This document shows, piece after piece, positions 1-7,924 of a DNA stretch of 64,000 nt (position 1 is its first letter; the number at the start of each line of letters is the position of its first letter). The DNA comes from Motiliproteus sediminis. GTDB lineage: Bacteria; Pseudomonadota; Gammaproteobacteria; Pseudomonadales; Balneatricaceae. Made by a program: the position numbers and the translations under genes. The stretch covers positions 186,001 through 250,000 of the forward strand of contig NZ_JAERQK010000002.1 of assembly GCF_017912535.1 (NCBI RefSeq), read 5' to 3'. The notes beneath the pieces were generated by a model. It saw only the letters and a program-made list of their open reading frames with translations. It searched no databases and had not been told where the DNA came from.

Positions 1-101
1 ACCTAGTTTCGAGCCAGTTGATCGTGACGACGGAAGGCCCTATACGGGCATCAGCCGTCGAAGAGGGGAGTGTGCCGGGAAAGCTGCTCGGAAATAAAAT
101 T

Positions 102-122
102 TGTGTAGCGTAATGTGTAGCG
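102..122. repeat. Two 9-base direct repeats TGTGTAGCG
   Basis: TGTGTAGCG occurs at 102-110 and again at 114-122, a 12-base period. It lies on the 3' side of the recombinase gene. It could be an arm-type recombinase site or chance; nothing in the window settles this. Confidence 0.4.
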
Positions 123-162
123 GAAGTCTGATTGCGGGGGCTTCTTGGGGTGGATTGTGTTG

Positions 163-206
163 TTGTAACCATAGTGTGGCCATCGATTGTAACCATAGTT
201 TGGCCA
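163..206. repeat. Two 20-base direct repeats, 24-base period
   Basis: TTGTAACCATAGTNTGGCCA is present at 163-182 and 187-206 with one mismatch (G versus T at the 14th base). Iterated copies of this length with a TGGCCA end resemble the repeated terminal boxes of IS21-family elements, which carry two or more copies of a short motif at each end, but no istA or istB gene is in the window. A recombinase or regulator binding array is the alternative. Confidence 0.55.
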
Positions 207-256
207 CATTGCCCCAACTGTCTGATAACGAAGTTATTTCTTCGATGGATCTTAAG

Positions 257-279
257 AGCGCCCGTCATTAGCGGGCGCT
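257..279 (-). terminator. Hairpin downstream of the recombinase gene
   Basis: An 8-base perfect stem (AGCGCCCG at 257-264, CGGGCGCT at 272-279) with a 7-base loop lies 6 bases beyond the stop codon of the recombinase gene. On the minus strand it is followed only by a weak T-rich tail (CTCTTAAG), so termination is plausible but not textbook. Confidence 0.45.
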
Positions 280-285
280 TAGCAA

Positions 286-912
286 TCATACCTCTGTATG
301 TTCGGCCAACTCTAAAGCATCGTCTACGTCTATACCAAGATAACGCACGGTGCTTTCAAGTTTCGAGTGTCCCAAGAGAAGTTGAACAGCCCTGATGTTT
401 TTTGTCCGCTTGTAAATGAGCGAGGCCTTAGTCCTTCTCATCGAATGAGTGCCGTACAAACAGGAATCGAGGCCAATGTCTTTTACCCAGCCATTGACGA
501 TTCGTGCGTATTGCCTTGTAGATAGGTGTGCTCCGGCAACTTTTCTACTCGGGAATATATAGTCGGTTGGGCTAAGCTGCCGCGCAGCGATCCACTCCGT
601 CAAGGATTCCCTGGTTTGTTCCGTGATTTCAAATTGCACCGGATTGCCCGTTTTATGCTGAGTGATGATTGCTCTAGTGGCAACGTCACCACCTCTGGCT
701 ATATCTCGGACCCGCAGGCTGACCAAGTCGCATCCCCGTAGCTTGCTATCAATCGCTAGGTTGAAGAGCGCCAGTTCTCTAAGGTCATTATTGATTTGTA
801 ATCTGATTCTGATCGCCCAAATCTCGTTGAGTTTCAGAGGACGTTTTTGGCCAACCAATTTGCCCTTATTCCAAGGCTCGGTGTGGTTCTGATGGTTGAT
901 TGAACGGTTCAT
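286..912 (-). CDS. Short tyrosine recombinase (integrase), catalytic domain only
   Basis: A 208-residue tyrosine-type site-specific recombinase. The catalytic set is complete: Arg59 (KLRGCDL), Lys87 (HKTGNP), His156 and Arg159 (GTHSMRR), His182 (LLGHSK) and nucleophile Tyr191 (VRYLG). It lacks the arm-binding and most of the core-binding N-terminal domain of phage integrases (usually 300-400 residues), starting instead with a short basic segment. I recall a widespread proteobacterial family of stand-alone recombinases of this size; their recombination partners are unclear. The ATG at 912 has a strong AGGAG about 8 bases upstream, but that AGGAG is inside an 8-base inverted repeat (916-944), so translation may be controlled. 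It is the only mobility gene seen and no tRNA target site was found. Family assignment is firm; what it recombines is unknown. Confidence 0.93.
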   Translation of the reverse strand: MNRSINHQNHTEPWNKGKLVGQKRPLKLNEIWAIRIRLQINNDLRELALFNLAIDSKLRGCDLVSLRVRDIARGGDVATRAIITQHKTGNPVQFEITEQTRESLTEWIAARQLSPTDYIFPSRKVAGAHLSTRQYARIVNGWVKDIGLDSCLYGTHSMRRTKASLIYKRTKNIRAVQLLLGHSKLESTVRYLGIDVDDALELAEHTEV

Positions 913-1535
913 GACGTGACTCCTTTTCTGATGAATGGAGTCACAGTATGAATTCAGTGGGACGGAGGCAGTTGCGACTTACCCGACATGACCTTTCGCT
1001 CGCCGTGACACCTATAGCCTGGCCGCAACATCCAGAAGGTGGACGTTCTTCAGTTCACGTTCAATGCCATTCGCCTTTTTCTCAAACTGAAGAAGCGGCA
1101 ATTTGCCTCAGTGCAAAACGTTGGCCGATTCGCAGAATATCAATACATCAGAACGAACATGCCGAAGAATAAATACTGTTAGGCAACATGGGGACTAAGC
1201 ATGCTATTAGCTTGTTCGAGTTCAGGCCTTCGCAGCTAGAATACAGGGTACCGACAAGCGTGGCTTTCCGGGTCTATACCGAAACGCAGGCAAGTATGAT
1301 TCACTATGACCTGCTCCCCGATTTCCGGTCCATTCCGAATCTAGCAAAATCCGTTCTGGTAGCCACATACCGGCTACCACATCGAGCCGCCAATAACAGA
1401 CAGATGCTACTTACGCTATGGGCACTCACCCCGCAGGCGAACTACTCCCAGAGCATGAGCAGCCAAGCCAGATGCCGTTCTTCGGTTAGGGTATGGACTA
1501 TTCCGGCAAGGGGTTTACCGCGGTTGGGTGTGGGA
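913..1535. other. Gene-poor accessory segment, possible gene remnant
   Basis: About 620 bases with no convincing intact gene. A plus-strand frame without ATG at 1018-1182 reads like the genuine C-terminus of a protein (for example FNAIRLFLKLKKRQFASVQN then a stop), preceded immediately by an in-frame stop at 1015-1017, so it could be the tail of a broken gene. The open frame at 1188-1550 has an unlikely composition and runs into the 3' end of the PsiE-like gene; I treat it as chance. This looks like decayed accessory DNA between the recombinase and conserved chromosome. Confidence 0.4.
916..944 (-). promoter_or_regulatory. Inverted repeat covering the recombinase ribosome binding site
   Basis: GTGACTCC (916-923) and GGAGTCAC (937-944) form a perfect 8-base inverted repeat with a 13-base spacer just upstream of the recombinase ATG (910-912). 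On the transcript the arm nearest the start contains the GGAG of the Shine-Dalgarno sequence, so the hairpin would hide it. It could equally be a dyad operator in DNA. Seen directly; function inferred. Confidence 0.6.
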
Positions 1536-2018
1536 CTAGGGATCCGCTGACAGTGGCTTTTTGGGATCCGAGCGCAGCTTGCCGCCTTGCTTGAACGTTA
1601 GCCAATACGACACACCAAGCGCGATGGTAACCAGCGCAAGGCCAATGATCTGTTCCGCTGACACCAACTTCAAATCCAGAACGATCACCTTTCGGGCGAC
1701 CGCCATTAGCGCCGTCGCCAGGACCAACTGTACCGGTATGACGTTACTGCCCAGATACAGCCTGATGTTGATGAAAATCTCAATGGCGATGAGAACCGCC
1801 ATAAAAGCACCGAACGTCTGGAGAATGTCATCCAGATCCAAGAGCAAAAAAGGAGGCGAGCTCAGCCGGTCATAAAGCACATAGACCACATCGGCGATGC
1901 TCCAGAAAATAACCAGTACCATCAGCACTGCCAGTACTTTGACCGCACTTCTGATGGCGCGGTGAAGAAAGCCGATTAACGGATCCGCGTGCTCAGGTGG
2001 AAGCTCTTCATGGAACAT
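1536..2018 (-). CDS. PsiE-like (phosphate-starvation-inducible family) membrane protein
   Basis: A 160-residue inner-membrane protein with four predicted membrane helices: about residues 24-48, 66-86, 92-112 and 120-142. It matches the PsiE family in size, helix spacing and the DLDDILQTFGAFMAVLIAIE segment between helices 1 and 2. The family's biochemical role is unknown; E. coli psiE responds to phosphate starvation and cAMP-CRP. Upstream on the minus strand a TATAAC hexamer lies in an imperfect inverted repeat (GGTGTT ... AACACC, about 2052-2076), a possible promoter-operator. It is separated from the chemosensory operon by about 200 bases and a probable terminator, so it is likely its own unit. 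Confidence 0.82.
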   Translation of the reverse strand: MFHEELPPEHADPLIGFLHRAIRSAVKVLAVLMVLVIFWSIADVVYVLYDRLSSPPFLLLDLDDILQTFGAFMAVLIAIEIFINIRLYLGSNVIPVQLVLATALMAVARKVIVLDLKLVSAEQIIGLALVTIALGVSYWLTFKQGGKLRSDPKKPLSADP

Positions 2019-2204
2019 AGAATGCGGCTCTCCGTAGCGCCTGTGGAATGGGTGTTATAGCACGATATAAACACCGTCTGATATGGCGGACTTAGTGCCC
2101 CACCGCCTGATCCCGGGCAAGGCGCGTTCGCTTATCCGGCGCTCGCCAGCATCCTGCCCGACCGGGGCCGCCGTTCATTTGACATCCCCGGTCGCGGTAA
2201 CCGC

Positions 2205-2229
2205 AAAAAAGCGCGGCGATCTAGGCGCT
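2205..2229 (-). terminator. Probable terminator at the end of the second cheA
   Basis: On the minus strand AGCGC (inside the last codons of cheA) and GCGCT can pair across a 10-base loop containing the stop codon, followed by six T residues (plus-strand A run 2205-2210). The stem is short, so confidence is moderate. It fits cheA being the last gene of the operon. Confidence 0.4.
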
Positions 2230-4422
2230 GGCGTGACCGCCCCGTTCCGCTTCTTTCACCAATGCTTCGATATCGAGAATCATGGCCACATCGCCGGATC
2301 CCAGGATCGTAGATCCGCTGATCCCACTGAGACGGGCGAAGATCTGGCTGAGGGGTTTGATCACCGTCTGATACTCACCCAAGAGCTGGTCGACGATCAG
2401 CCCCGCCTTCTGACCACCGCTGCGGACTACAACAATATTCTCCCGTTCGGCGTGGCCGTCCTGATCCCCGAACAGGGCGCGCAGATTGAGATAGGGCAGA
2501 ACTTCACCACGCAGGTTGATGTAGTGGCCGCCATGCTGGCGCACGGTTTCCAGCTTGGCGAACTCGATGCACTCCACCACGCTGTCGAGTTGAATGACGT
2601 AGGACGAGTCGCCAACACCGACCAGAAAACCATCAATGATCGACAGGGTCAGGGGCAGTCGAATGCGCAGGGTGCTGCCCTGCCCCAGTTGACTCTCGAC
2701 CTCGATGGTTCCGCGCAGCGCCTCGACGTTTTTCTTCACCACATCCATGCCGACACCGCGCCCGGAAAGATCACTGACCGCGTCTTTGGTGCTGAGGCCG
2801 GCTTCGAGGATCAGGCGCAGCTTCTCCGCCTCGCTGAGGGGCTGCGCTTCACTTACCAGGCCCCGCTCGACGGCTTTACGATAGACCTTGTCGGCATCGA
2901 TCCCGCCGCCGTCATCGGCTACTTCGATCACGATATTGCCGGAGTCGTGATAGGACTTCAGGGTTACGGTGCCTTGCGCGGGCTTACCCGCCCGGGTGCG
3001 CTCCTCACTGCTTTCGATGCCGTGGTCGATGGCGTTGCGGACCAGATGGGTCAGCGGATCGCCGATTTTCTCCACCACGCTCTTGTCCAGTTCGGTGTCA
3101 CCGCCCTGGATCTCCAGGCGAATGGTCTTGCCAAGTTCACGGGACACATCACGCACCACCCGGTTAAACCGGTTGAAGGTTTCACCAATATGCACCATGC
3201 GCAGGCGGAGGGAACGATCTCTGATCTCTTCAACCAGACGCGACACCACCGATACCGATTCCTGCAGGCCCTCATCGCCCAACTGCTCAGCTTTCAGTTG
3301 GGTACCCGCACCGGCAATTACCAGTTCGCCGACCAGATTGATCAACTGATCCAGGCGCTCGGCATCAACACGAATCGATTTGCTTTCGTGGTGATGGCGC
3401 TCTTTTTCCCGTTTCTGTTTGGCGAGAGCCACACCCAGGGTACTGCGATCAATCGAGCCCTGTTCCACCAGAATTTGCCCCAGGGGAAGGTGTGCCTCGC
3501 TGGCGACCTTAGACTGCTGCTGCGCCAACGCCTGATTCAATTCACGTTCGGTGAGCGCGCCGGACTTGGTTAGCAGCTCGCCGATACGGTAGTTGGCATT
3601 TTCCAGTTTGAGCTGTGTGATCAACTCGGCATAGTCAGCCAGCTTGCTGTGCGGGGGTAGGATGCTGATGCGCGAGTCATCGGCAACAAACTCGAACACG
3701 TCCATGATCGTCTGTTTGTCGGTATCGCTATCAAAATCGATCTCAAAGCCGATGAAGCAGCTTTCCGGATCAAGCTGTTCGAGACAGGGGATCCGGTCAA
3801 CGACCGGCTGAATGCTGGTTATCCGCCCCAACTGGCCCAGATAGCGGATAAACGACAGCGGTTCCATACCATTGCGAAAGACGTCAACACCGAAATGCAG
3901 CGATATGTGCCAGTTGCAATTGGACACACGGAGGTCCTGTTCACGGTCTACGTCGGCGGTATACTCCGCCGGCGGCTTAGCACTGATGGCTGCCGTTGGG
4001 TCGTCCGCGGGCGACTGCTGCGCTTTATCCACATTGCTGCACAGCTGTTTGAGCTGATCCAGCAGCCGCCGGGAATCGTCTACGAGCGCTCTATCCGGCG
4101 GCTGGTTTATCCCCTCGATCAGGCGTTCGAGGTGATCCCGGCACTCCAGTAACAGATCAATCATGCGGCCGTTGATCGTCAGCAGGCCGTCGCGCACCCG
4201 ATCCAGTGCGTTCTCAACTCCATGGGTAAAGCTGACGATCTCATCCTGGCCAAAGAGTCCGGCTGAGCCTTTGATGGTATGGGCAACCCGAAACACGGCA
4301 TGAACCAGTTCCGGGTTTTCCGGTTCGACCTGCAGCTGCTGCAGGTTTGTCTCCATCTCCGCCAGCAGGTCAAAGCACTCGCTGATAAAGGTGTCATGTG
4401 CCTGATCCAGAATGTCGCTCAT
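2221..4422 (-). CDS. CheA-type chemotaxis histidine kinase (second system)
   Basis: A 733-residue CheA kinase. The Hpt domain carries the phosphorylated His48 (RVAHTIKGSAGLFG). Residues about 168-258 form a separate alpha/beta domain in the usual P2 position. Residues about 278-336 hold two copies of a motif of the form (R/P)LG(E/Q)(I/L)L...G.(L/I).......AL..Q, like the N-terminal repeats of GspE/MshE-type ATPases, unusual for CheA. Dimerisation (about 350-410), ATPase (N box HLVRNAIDHG, G1 DDGGGID, G2 GRGVGMDV) and C-terminal CheW-like domains follow. It would autophosphorylate in complex with the CheW and MCP encoded upstream. Its start overlaps the STAS gene by four bases (ATGA). No response regulator follows, so its phosphate acceptor must be encoded elsewhere. 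Confidence 0.93.
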   Translation of the reverse strand: MSDILDQAHDTFISECFDLLAEMETNLQQLQVEPENPELVHAVFRVAHTIKGSAGLFGQDEIVSFTHGVENALDRVRDGLLTINGRMIDLLLECRDHLERLIEGINQPPDRALVDDSRRLLDQLKQLCSNVDKAQQSPADDPTAAISAKPPAEYTADVDREQDLRVSNCNWHISLHFGVDVFRNGMEPLSFIRYLGQLGRITSIQPVVDRIPCLEQLDPESCFIGFEIDFDSDTDKQTIMDVFEFVADDSRISILPPHSKLADYAELITQLKLENANYRIGELLTKSGALTERELNQALAQQQSKVASEAHLPLGQILVEQGSIDRSTLGVALAKQKREKERHHHESKSIRVDAERLDQLINLVGELVIAGAGTQLKAEQLGDEGLQESVSVVSRLVEEIRDRSLRLRMVHIGETFNRFNRVVRDVSRELGKTIRLEIQGGDTELDKSVVEKIGDPLTHLVRNAIDHGIESSEERTRAGKPAQGTVTLKSYHDSGNIVIEVADDGGGIDADKVYRKAVERGLVSEAQPLSEAEKLRLILEAGLSTKDAVSDLSGRGVGMDVVKKNVEALRGTIEVESQLGQGSTLRIRLPLTLSIIDGFLVGVGDSSYVIQLDSVVECIEFAKLETVRQHGGHYINLRGEVLPYLNLRALFGDQDGHAERENIVVVRSGGQKAGLIVDQLLGEYQTVIKPLSQIFARLSGISGSTILGSGDVAMILDIEALVKEAERGGHASA

Positions 4423-4769
4423 GCCTCCCCTCCTTCTGCCAGATCGGCCCGCGCCGGCATCAGCACCGGATCACCAAACAAGGCGGTCATGCCCAGCAAT
4501 TCCATCGCCTCCAGTACGGCGCTGCTATGATCCGTCAGGGAAAAGTCGGTGTTTTTAGTCGCGGCAAAGGCTTTAAACGCGTACAGCAGTTGCAATCCGG
4601 CACTATCGATCTCATCGATCTCACGCAGTGACACCTGAACCTGACAACGGTGGTCATACTGCCTCATAAAAGCCTGTTTAATATCGGCGGCACCATAAAT
4701 GGTGAGGCCACCTTTAAGGGCAAACCGTTGCAGGTTGCCTGTCGTTTGGGCGTGAAGCGTGCATTCCAT
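4419..4769 (-). CDS. STAS-domain protein in the second chemosensory operon
   Basis: A 116-residue single-domain protein of the STAS (anti-sigma-factor antagonist/SpoIIAA-like) family. The motif EIDSAGLQLL contains the serine at the position phosphorylated in SpoIIAA-type proteins. STAS proteins between cheW and cheA are seen in some accessory chemosensory operons, where they are thought to take part in signal output; the precise role here is unknown. Stop and cheA start overlap by ATGA, indicating translational coupling. The start ATG at 4769 is 94 bases downstream of the cheW stop. Confidence 0.85.
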   Translation of the reverse strand: MECTLHAQTTGNLQRFALKGGLTIYGAADIKQAFMRQYDHRCQVQVSLREIDEIDSAGLQLLYAFKAFAATKNTDFSLTDHSSAVLEAMELLGMTALFGDPVLMPARADLAEGGEA

Positions 4770-4863
4770 ATGCGATTACTCCGTTGCATCCGGGCAATAG
4801 ACGCTGGGGTACAGAAGGAACCCGGGGCGCCGCTGAACACAGCGGCCCCAGGGATAGCGCTGG

Positions 4864-5391
4864 CTAAGGGGCCGTTTTGGCGACTTGCTCCAGCTGCGAC
4901 AGCTCATCCAGAGACAGCACTTTTTCGGCGTTCAACAGCACGATAAAGTCGTCTCCAACCTTGCCCATACCGCTAATAAAGTCGGTACGGACCTTGGCGC
5001 CGAAGCTGGGTGCTGAGCCGATATTTTCCGCCGGAATGTCGAGCACTTCACTCACGCTATCGATGACGATGCCGAGTTCAATCGCCCCACGATCCGCGGT
5101 GCTGAGCTCAACGATCACGATGCAGCTGCGCTTGTTGAGCGGTGATGACGGCCAGCCAAATCGGGCCGGCAGATCGATCACCGGCACTACGTTGCCGCGC
5201 AGATTAACCACCCCACGCACATAGTTGGGCACCATTGGAACGGGGGTGACCTTGCCGTACTCCGATATTTCACGAATCGGCGTGATGTTAAGACCGAACA
5301 TCTCATCCTGAAGATAGAAGGTCAGGTACTGCCCGCACTCCCCCTGCGACGGCTCGACGCTAAGGGCACGGCTACTGGCTAACTCTCCCAT
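4864..5391 (-). CDS. CheW scaffold protein (second system)
   Basis: A 175-residue CheW protein that bridges receptor and kinase. It shows the typical sequence YLTFYLQDEMFGLNI, then REI..YG..TPVP, and the signature VNLRGNVVPVIDL. I place the start at ATG 5391, 10 bases after the MCP stop, because a GGAG lies 6 bases upstream; a longer frame to 5436 would overlap the MCP. It sits between mcp and the STAS gene in one leftward operon. Relative to E. coli CheW (167 residues) the length is normal. Confidence 0.93.
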   Translation of the reverse strand: MGELASSRALSVEPSQGECGQYLTFYLQDEMFGLNITPIREISEYGKVTPVPMVPNYVRGVVNLRGNVVPVIDLPARFGWPSSPLNKRSCIVIVELSTADRGAIELGIVIDSVSEVLDIPAENIGSAPSFGAKVRTDFISGMGKVGDDFIVLLNAEKVLSLDELSQLEQVAKTAP

Positions 5392-5401
5392 AACCGACTC
5401 C

Positions 5402-7342
5402 CTAGAAGCGCTCGAACTCTTTGAGATCAAGATCACTGCCGCTGGACACGGCGGTGACTACGGGCTTTTTCAGCGTCGCCGCTTTCGGCTTGGAGCCGGC
5501 GGCAGCCTGGCCGCTGTTCAGCTTGAAGTACTCCATCAATTGCTGCAGCTGTTGCGCCTGCCCACTCATCTCTTCGGCGGTGGCGGCGAGCTCCTCCGAA
5601 GCCGAAGCGGTTTGCTGGGTCACCTGGTCCATCTGTGTCATCGCACTGCTGATCTGGCCCGCACCACCGGCTTGCTCGTTAGACGCGGCAGCGATCTCCT
5701 GTACCAGATCGGCCGTTTTGGTAATGCTGGGTACGATCTCTTCCAGCAGCGCACCGGCGCGCTCGGCAACCTGAACGCTGCTGCTGGCCAGCTCACTGAT
5801 CTCTTGCGACGACTTCTGGCTGCGCTCTGCGAGCTTGCGCACCTCTGCGGCAACCACCGCAAAGCCCTTACCGTGTTCACCGGCGCGCGCCGCCTCGATC
5901 GCGGCATTAAGCGCCAGCAGATTGGTCTGGTAAGCGATGTCTTCAATGATGCCGATTTTCTCGGCGATGTTGCGCATCGCCAGCACCGTTTCAGACACCG
6001 CTGCACCGCCATCCTTGCCCTGAACCGCTGATTTTGTCGCCATATCGTCCGTCAGACGCGCATTCTCCGCGTTCTGGCTGATGGAACTGGAGATCTGCTC
6101 AACCGAGGCGCTGGTTTCCTCTACGCTGGCGGCCTGCTCGCTGGATGATTGGCTCAGGCTTTGTGCGGTTGCGCTGACCTCTTCGCTGGCACTGGCGAGG
6201 GCATCGGCGTTGGTACGCACGTCGGCCACGATACTGCGCAGTTGGTCGACCATGGTAATCAACGCGGCCAGAATGCCGGTTTTGTCGCGACCGTCGGTGT
6301 TGATTTCCAGATTGCCGGCCGCCACGGACTTGGCGATCGCTTCTATTTCGGTGGGCTCACCGCCAACTTTTCGCAACACATCACGAACGATAACCACGAC
6401 GATAGCGATGGCCACCAGCACCGCCGCCACGGATATCCAGATCACCACGGCAAGGGTATTGTCGTTACTTTGCTGAACCCGGGGACCCAGCAGATCCTGC
6501 TCGGCCTTGACCGACAGTTTTACCTCTTCAAGCGCCTCGGCGATCAGCGGGCCTTTGGCATCCAGTACATTGTCAATCACTTCGTTGCGCTGGCTGATCA
6601 GTTCGAACACCCGGCTGAGCGACTGCACGTACTGATCCCGTGCCTGCTTCATATCCGCGAGAAAAGCGCGACGCTGGGGATTTTGCAGATTGGCATCCAG
6701 CGCGTCGACATCACGCTGCAGGTTGGCGGTAAGCTCGGTCATCGCGCGCTCGTAGTCCGCCGGGTCATTGCTTTGCAGGTATTTGACCACGTAGAGGCGG
6801 CCCAGCAGCAGCTGCTGCTGCGCTTTACCGGCATAGTAAACGGCCTCCGGATCTTTGGCCTGGTACGCACTGTCGATAATACGGCTCAGCGCCTTGCGCG
6901 CATCAACACCCTTAACGTTCAGAACGGTCTCGACCTGGGCATTGCGCTTGTTGACCAGGTCGACCACCTTGGGAAACGCTGCGTCATATTCCTGCAGCAG
7001 GCGATCAGCTTCAGCTACCTTTGCTGCGCGCTCCGGACTTCTGATCTCCTCTTTGGCGTTCGCCATCAGGGTTTTCGTGCTGTCCATGTACTCCTGATAC
7101 TGCTGGATATCTTTTTCACTCTTGGTGATCAAGTAATCCTTTACGTTCATTCGCACCATCAACAGGTTGGCTTGCAGGCCGCCTGCCAGGTTGGTGTCAC
7201 GGGCCAACCCCCGATAGTCGGTAAAGCCTTCATCGGCGGTATTCAAGCCGTTCAATGCCGACCCCGAAACGATCAGTAGCATCAGCACCACAACGCCAAA
7301 GCCAAGGCTCAGCAGAGTTCTAAGCTTGATATTCTGCAACAT
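5402..7342 (-). CDS. Methyl-accepting chemotaxis protein with large helical periplasmic sensor
   Basis: A 646-residue transmembrane receptor and first gene of the second chemosensory operon. Helix 1 is at about residues 10-30; a roughly 270-residue, entirely helical periplasmic region follows, matching in length and character the helical bimodular (HBM) sensor of pseudomonad receptors that bind carboxylates. Helix 2 ([20 protein letters not shown]), a HAMP region and the signalling domain with the hairpin tip ([20 protein letters not shown]) complete it. The start ATG at 7342 has AAGGAAG just upstream; the frame continues 32 codons further but without support. There is no C-terminal CheR-docking pentapeptide. 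The ligand cannot be read from sequence. Confidence 0.93.
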   Translation of the reverse strand: MLQNIKLRTLLSLGFGVVVLMLLIVSGSALNGLNTADEGFTDYRGLARDTNLAGGLQANLLMVRMNVKDYLITKSEKDIQQYQEYMDSTKTLMANAKEEIRSPERAAKVAEADRLLQEYDAAFPKVVDLVNKRNAQVETVLNVKGVDARKALSRIIDSAYQAKDPEAVYYAGKAQQQLLLGRLYVVKYLQSNDPADYERAMTELTANLQRDVDALDANLQNPQRRAFLADMKQARDQYVQSLSRVFELISQRNEVIDNVLDAKGPLIAEALEEVKLSVKAEQDLLGPRVQQSNDNTLAVVIWISVAAVLVAIAIVVVIVRDVLRKVGGEPTEIEAIAKSVAAGNLEINTDGRDKTGILAALITMVDQLRSIVADVRTNADALASASEEVSATAQSLSQSSSEQAASVEETSASVEQISSSISQNAENARLTDDMATKSAVQGKDGGAAVSETVLAMRNIAEKIGIIEDIAYQTNLLALNAAIEAARAGEHGKGFAVVAAEVRKLAERSQKSSQEISELASSSVQVAERAGALLEEIVPSITKTADLVQEIAAASNEQAGGAGQISSAMTQMDQVTQQTASASEELAATAEEMSGQAQQLQQLMEYFKLNSGQAAAGSKPKAATLKKPVVTAVSSGSDLDLKEFERF

Positions 7343-7700
7343 GGTTAACTTCCTTGCGTCAACGTTAAACAACACGCTGGCTGCGTCCCTACTACATGAC
7401 AACCCCGCGTAACCATTCCCCCTCTTCCCGCCCGGCAAGCCGCTTTCGGGTAGGAGGAAATCAGAAAATGATATTCAAGCAGATCTGCGCGCCGGTCAAT
7501 TGACCTGCATCAACCTTTAAATACAAATATTCTAATATACAGAAAACCCAGACAGCCCGGGGCCGCGGAGCAAAGAGACGATCACCGCGCTTGGCTATGG
7601 CAGTAGATAGAGACAGGCCGAAGTTGGCTAGATGAAGGGGGCATGGATGAGGGGAACAGAAAAGGTCCGTTCCCCCGACGCGGATCCGGCAGGCGCCAAC
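7343..7700. other. Intergenic region upstream of the second chemosensory operon
   Basis: About 360 bases with no gene. An AT-rich patch (about 7518-7548) and the perfect 12-base palindrome GGTCAATTGACC (7494-7505) lie 150-200 bases upstream of the MCP start and are the likeliest regulatory material. No clear sigma-28 or sigma-54 promoter was found. Confidence 0.4.
7494..7505. promoter_or_regulatory. Perfect palindrome GGTCAATTGACC
   Basis: A 12-base perfect dyad upstream of the MCP operon. Such a site is of the right size for a dimeric regulator half-site pair, but no cognate regulator is adjacent. Possible operator, inferred. Confidence 0.3.
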
Positions 7701-7868
7701 TCAAACCTGGTCGAGCCTGAGCGAAAAGTGCTGACGGCCGTACCAGCACTCCTGCTGCCTATCATTTTCAACCAGATAGGAGTTTTCTCCCAGCTCCTTG
7801 ATACGATATACCGCTTGTTCCGTCAGTTGGTCTTCAAAGCCATCATTCTGTTTGCATTCGATATACAT
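7701..7868 (-). CDS. Small protein of unknown function (55 residues)
   Basis: A compact reading frame on the minus strand beginning ATG at 7868 (MYIECKQNDGFEDQL) and ending TGA at 7701. The sequence looks like a real small beta-rich domain: alternating hydrophobics, a YRIKELGENSYLVEND segment and a WYGRQHF motif near the end, acidic overall. A GAGGG lies about 11 bases upstream, and a near-palindrome (7909-7924) lies 41 bases upstream. The plus-strand frame over the same DNA has an implausible composition. I do not recognise a named family; the pattern 'YLV.ND.....WY....F' resembles small SH3-like domains, which is only a guess. Confidence 0.6.
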   Translation of the reverse strand: MYIECKQNDGFEDQLTEQAVYRIKELGENSYLVENDRQQECWYGRQHFSLRLDQV

Positions 7869-7908
7869 CAGCCTACCCTCGCTGGAGGTCTATTACATAA
7901 GAGAAAAA

Positions 7909-7924
7909 TAAGGGTTTACCCTTA
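7909..7924 (-). promoter_or_regulatory. Near-perfect palindrome TAAGGGT-tt-ACCCTTA
   Basis: Two 7-base arms separated by two bases lie upstream of the small minus-strand gene at 7701-7868, followed toward that gene by an AT-rich stretch with TTATGTAAT. This is a plausible operator for that gene; the regulator is unknown. Confidence 0.4.

Larger units (their letters stand above)
1..285. other. Repeat-bearing accessory margin without a gene
   Basis: No convincing reading frame is present. It holds two sets of short direct repeats (entered separately) and the hairpin downstream of the recombinase gene. The mixture of iterated repeats beside a recombinase suggests mobile-element debris or recombinase binding sites; this is inference. 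Confidence 0.5.

Noticed and set aside
1179-1185. GTTAGGC resembling an integron attC core site
   Set aside because: No matching inverse core (RYYYAAC) or folded repeat at the expected distance, so not an attC.
1188-1550. Open frame of 120 codons beside the PsiE-like gene
   Set aside because: No Shine-Dalgarno, unlikely composition and runs into the 3' end of the PsiE-like gene.
2083-3573. Long plus-strand open frame antisense to cheA (496 codons)
   Set aside because: It mirrors codon structure of the CheA gene and its translation is low-complexity with no domain; the minus-strand CheA is certain.
6149-7279. Plus-strand frame antisense to the MCP
   Set aside because: Shadow of a GC-rich gene; translation has no recognisable domain and no ribosome binding site.
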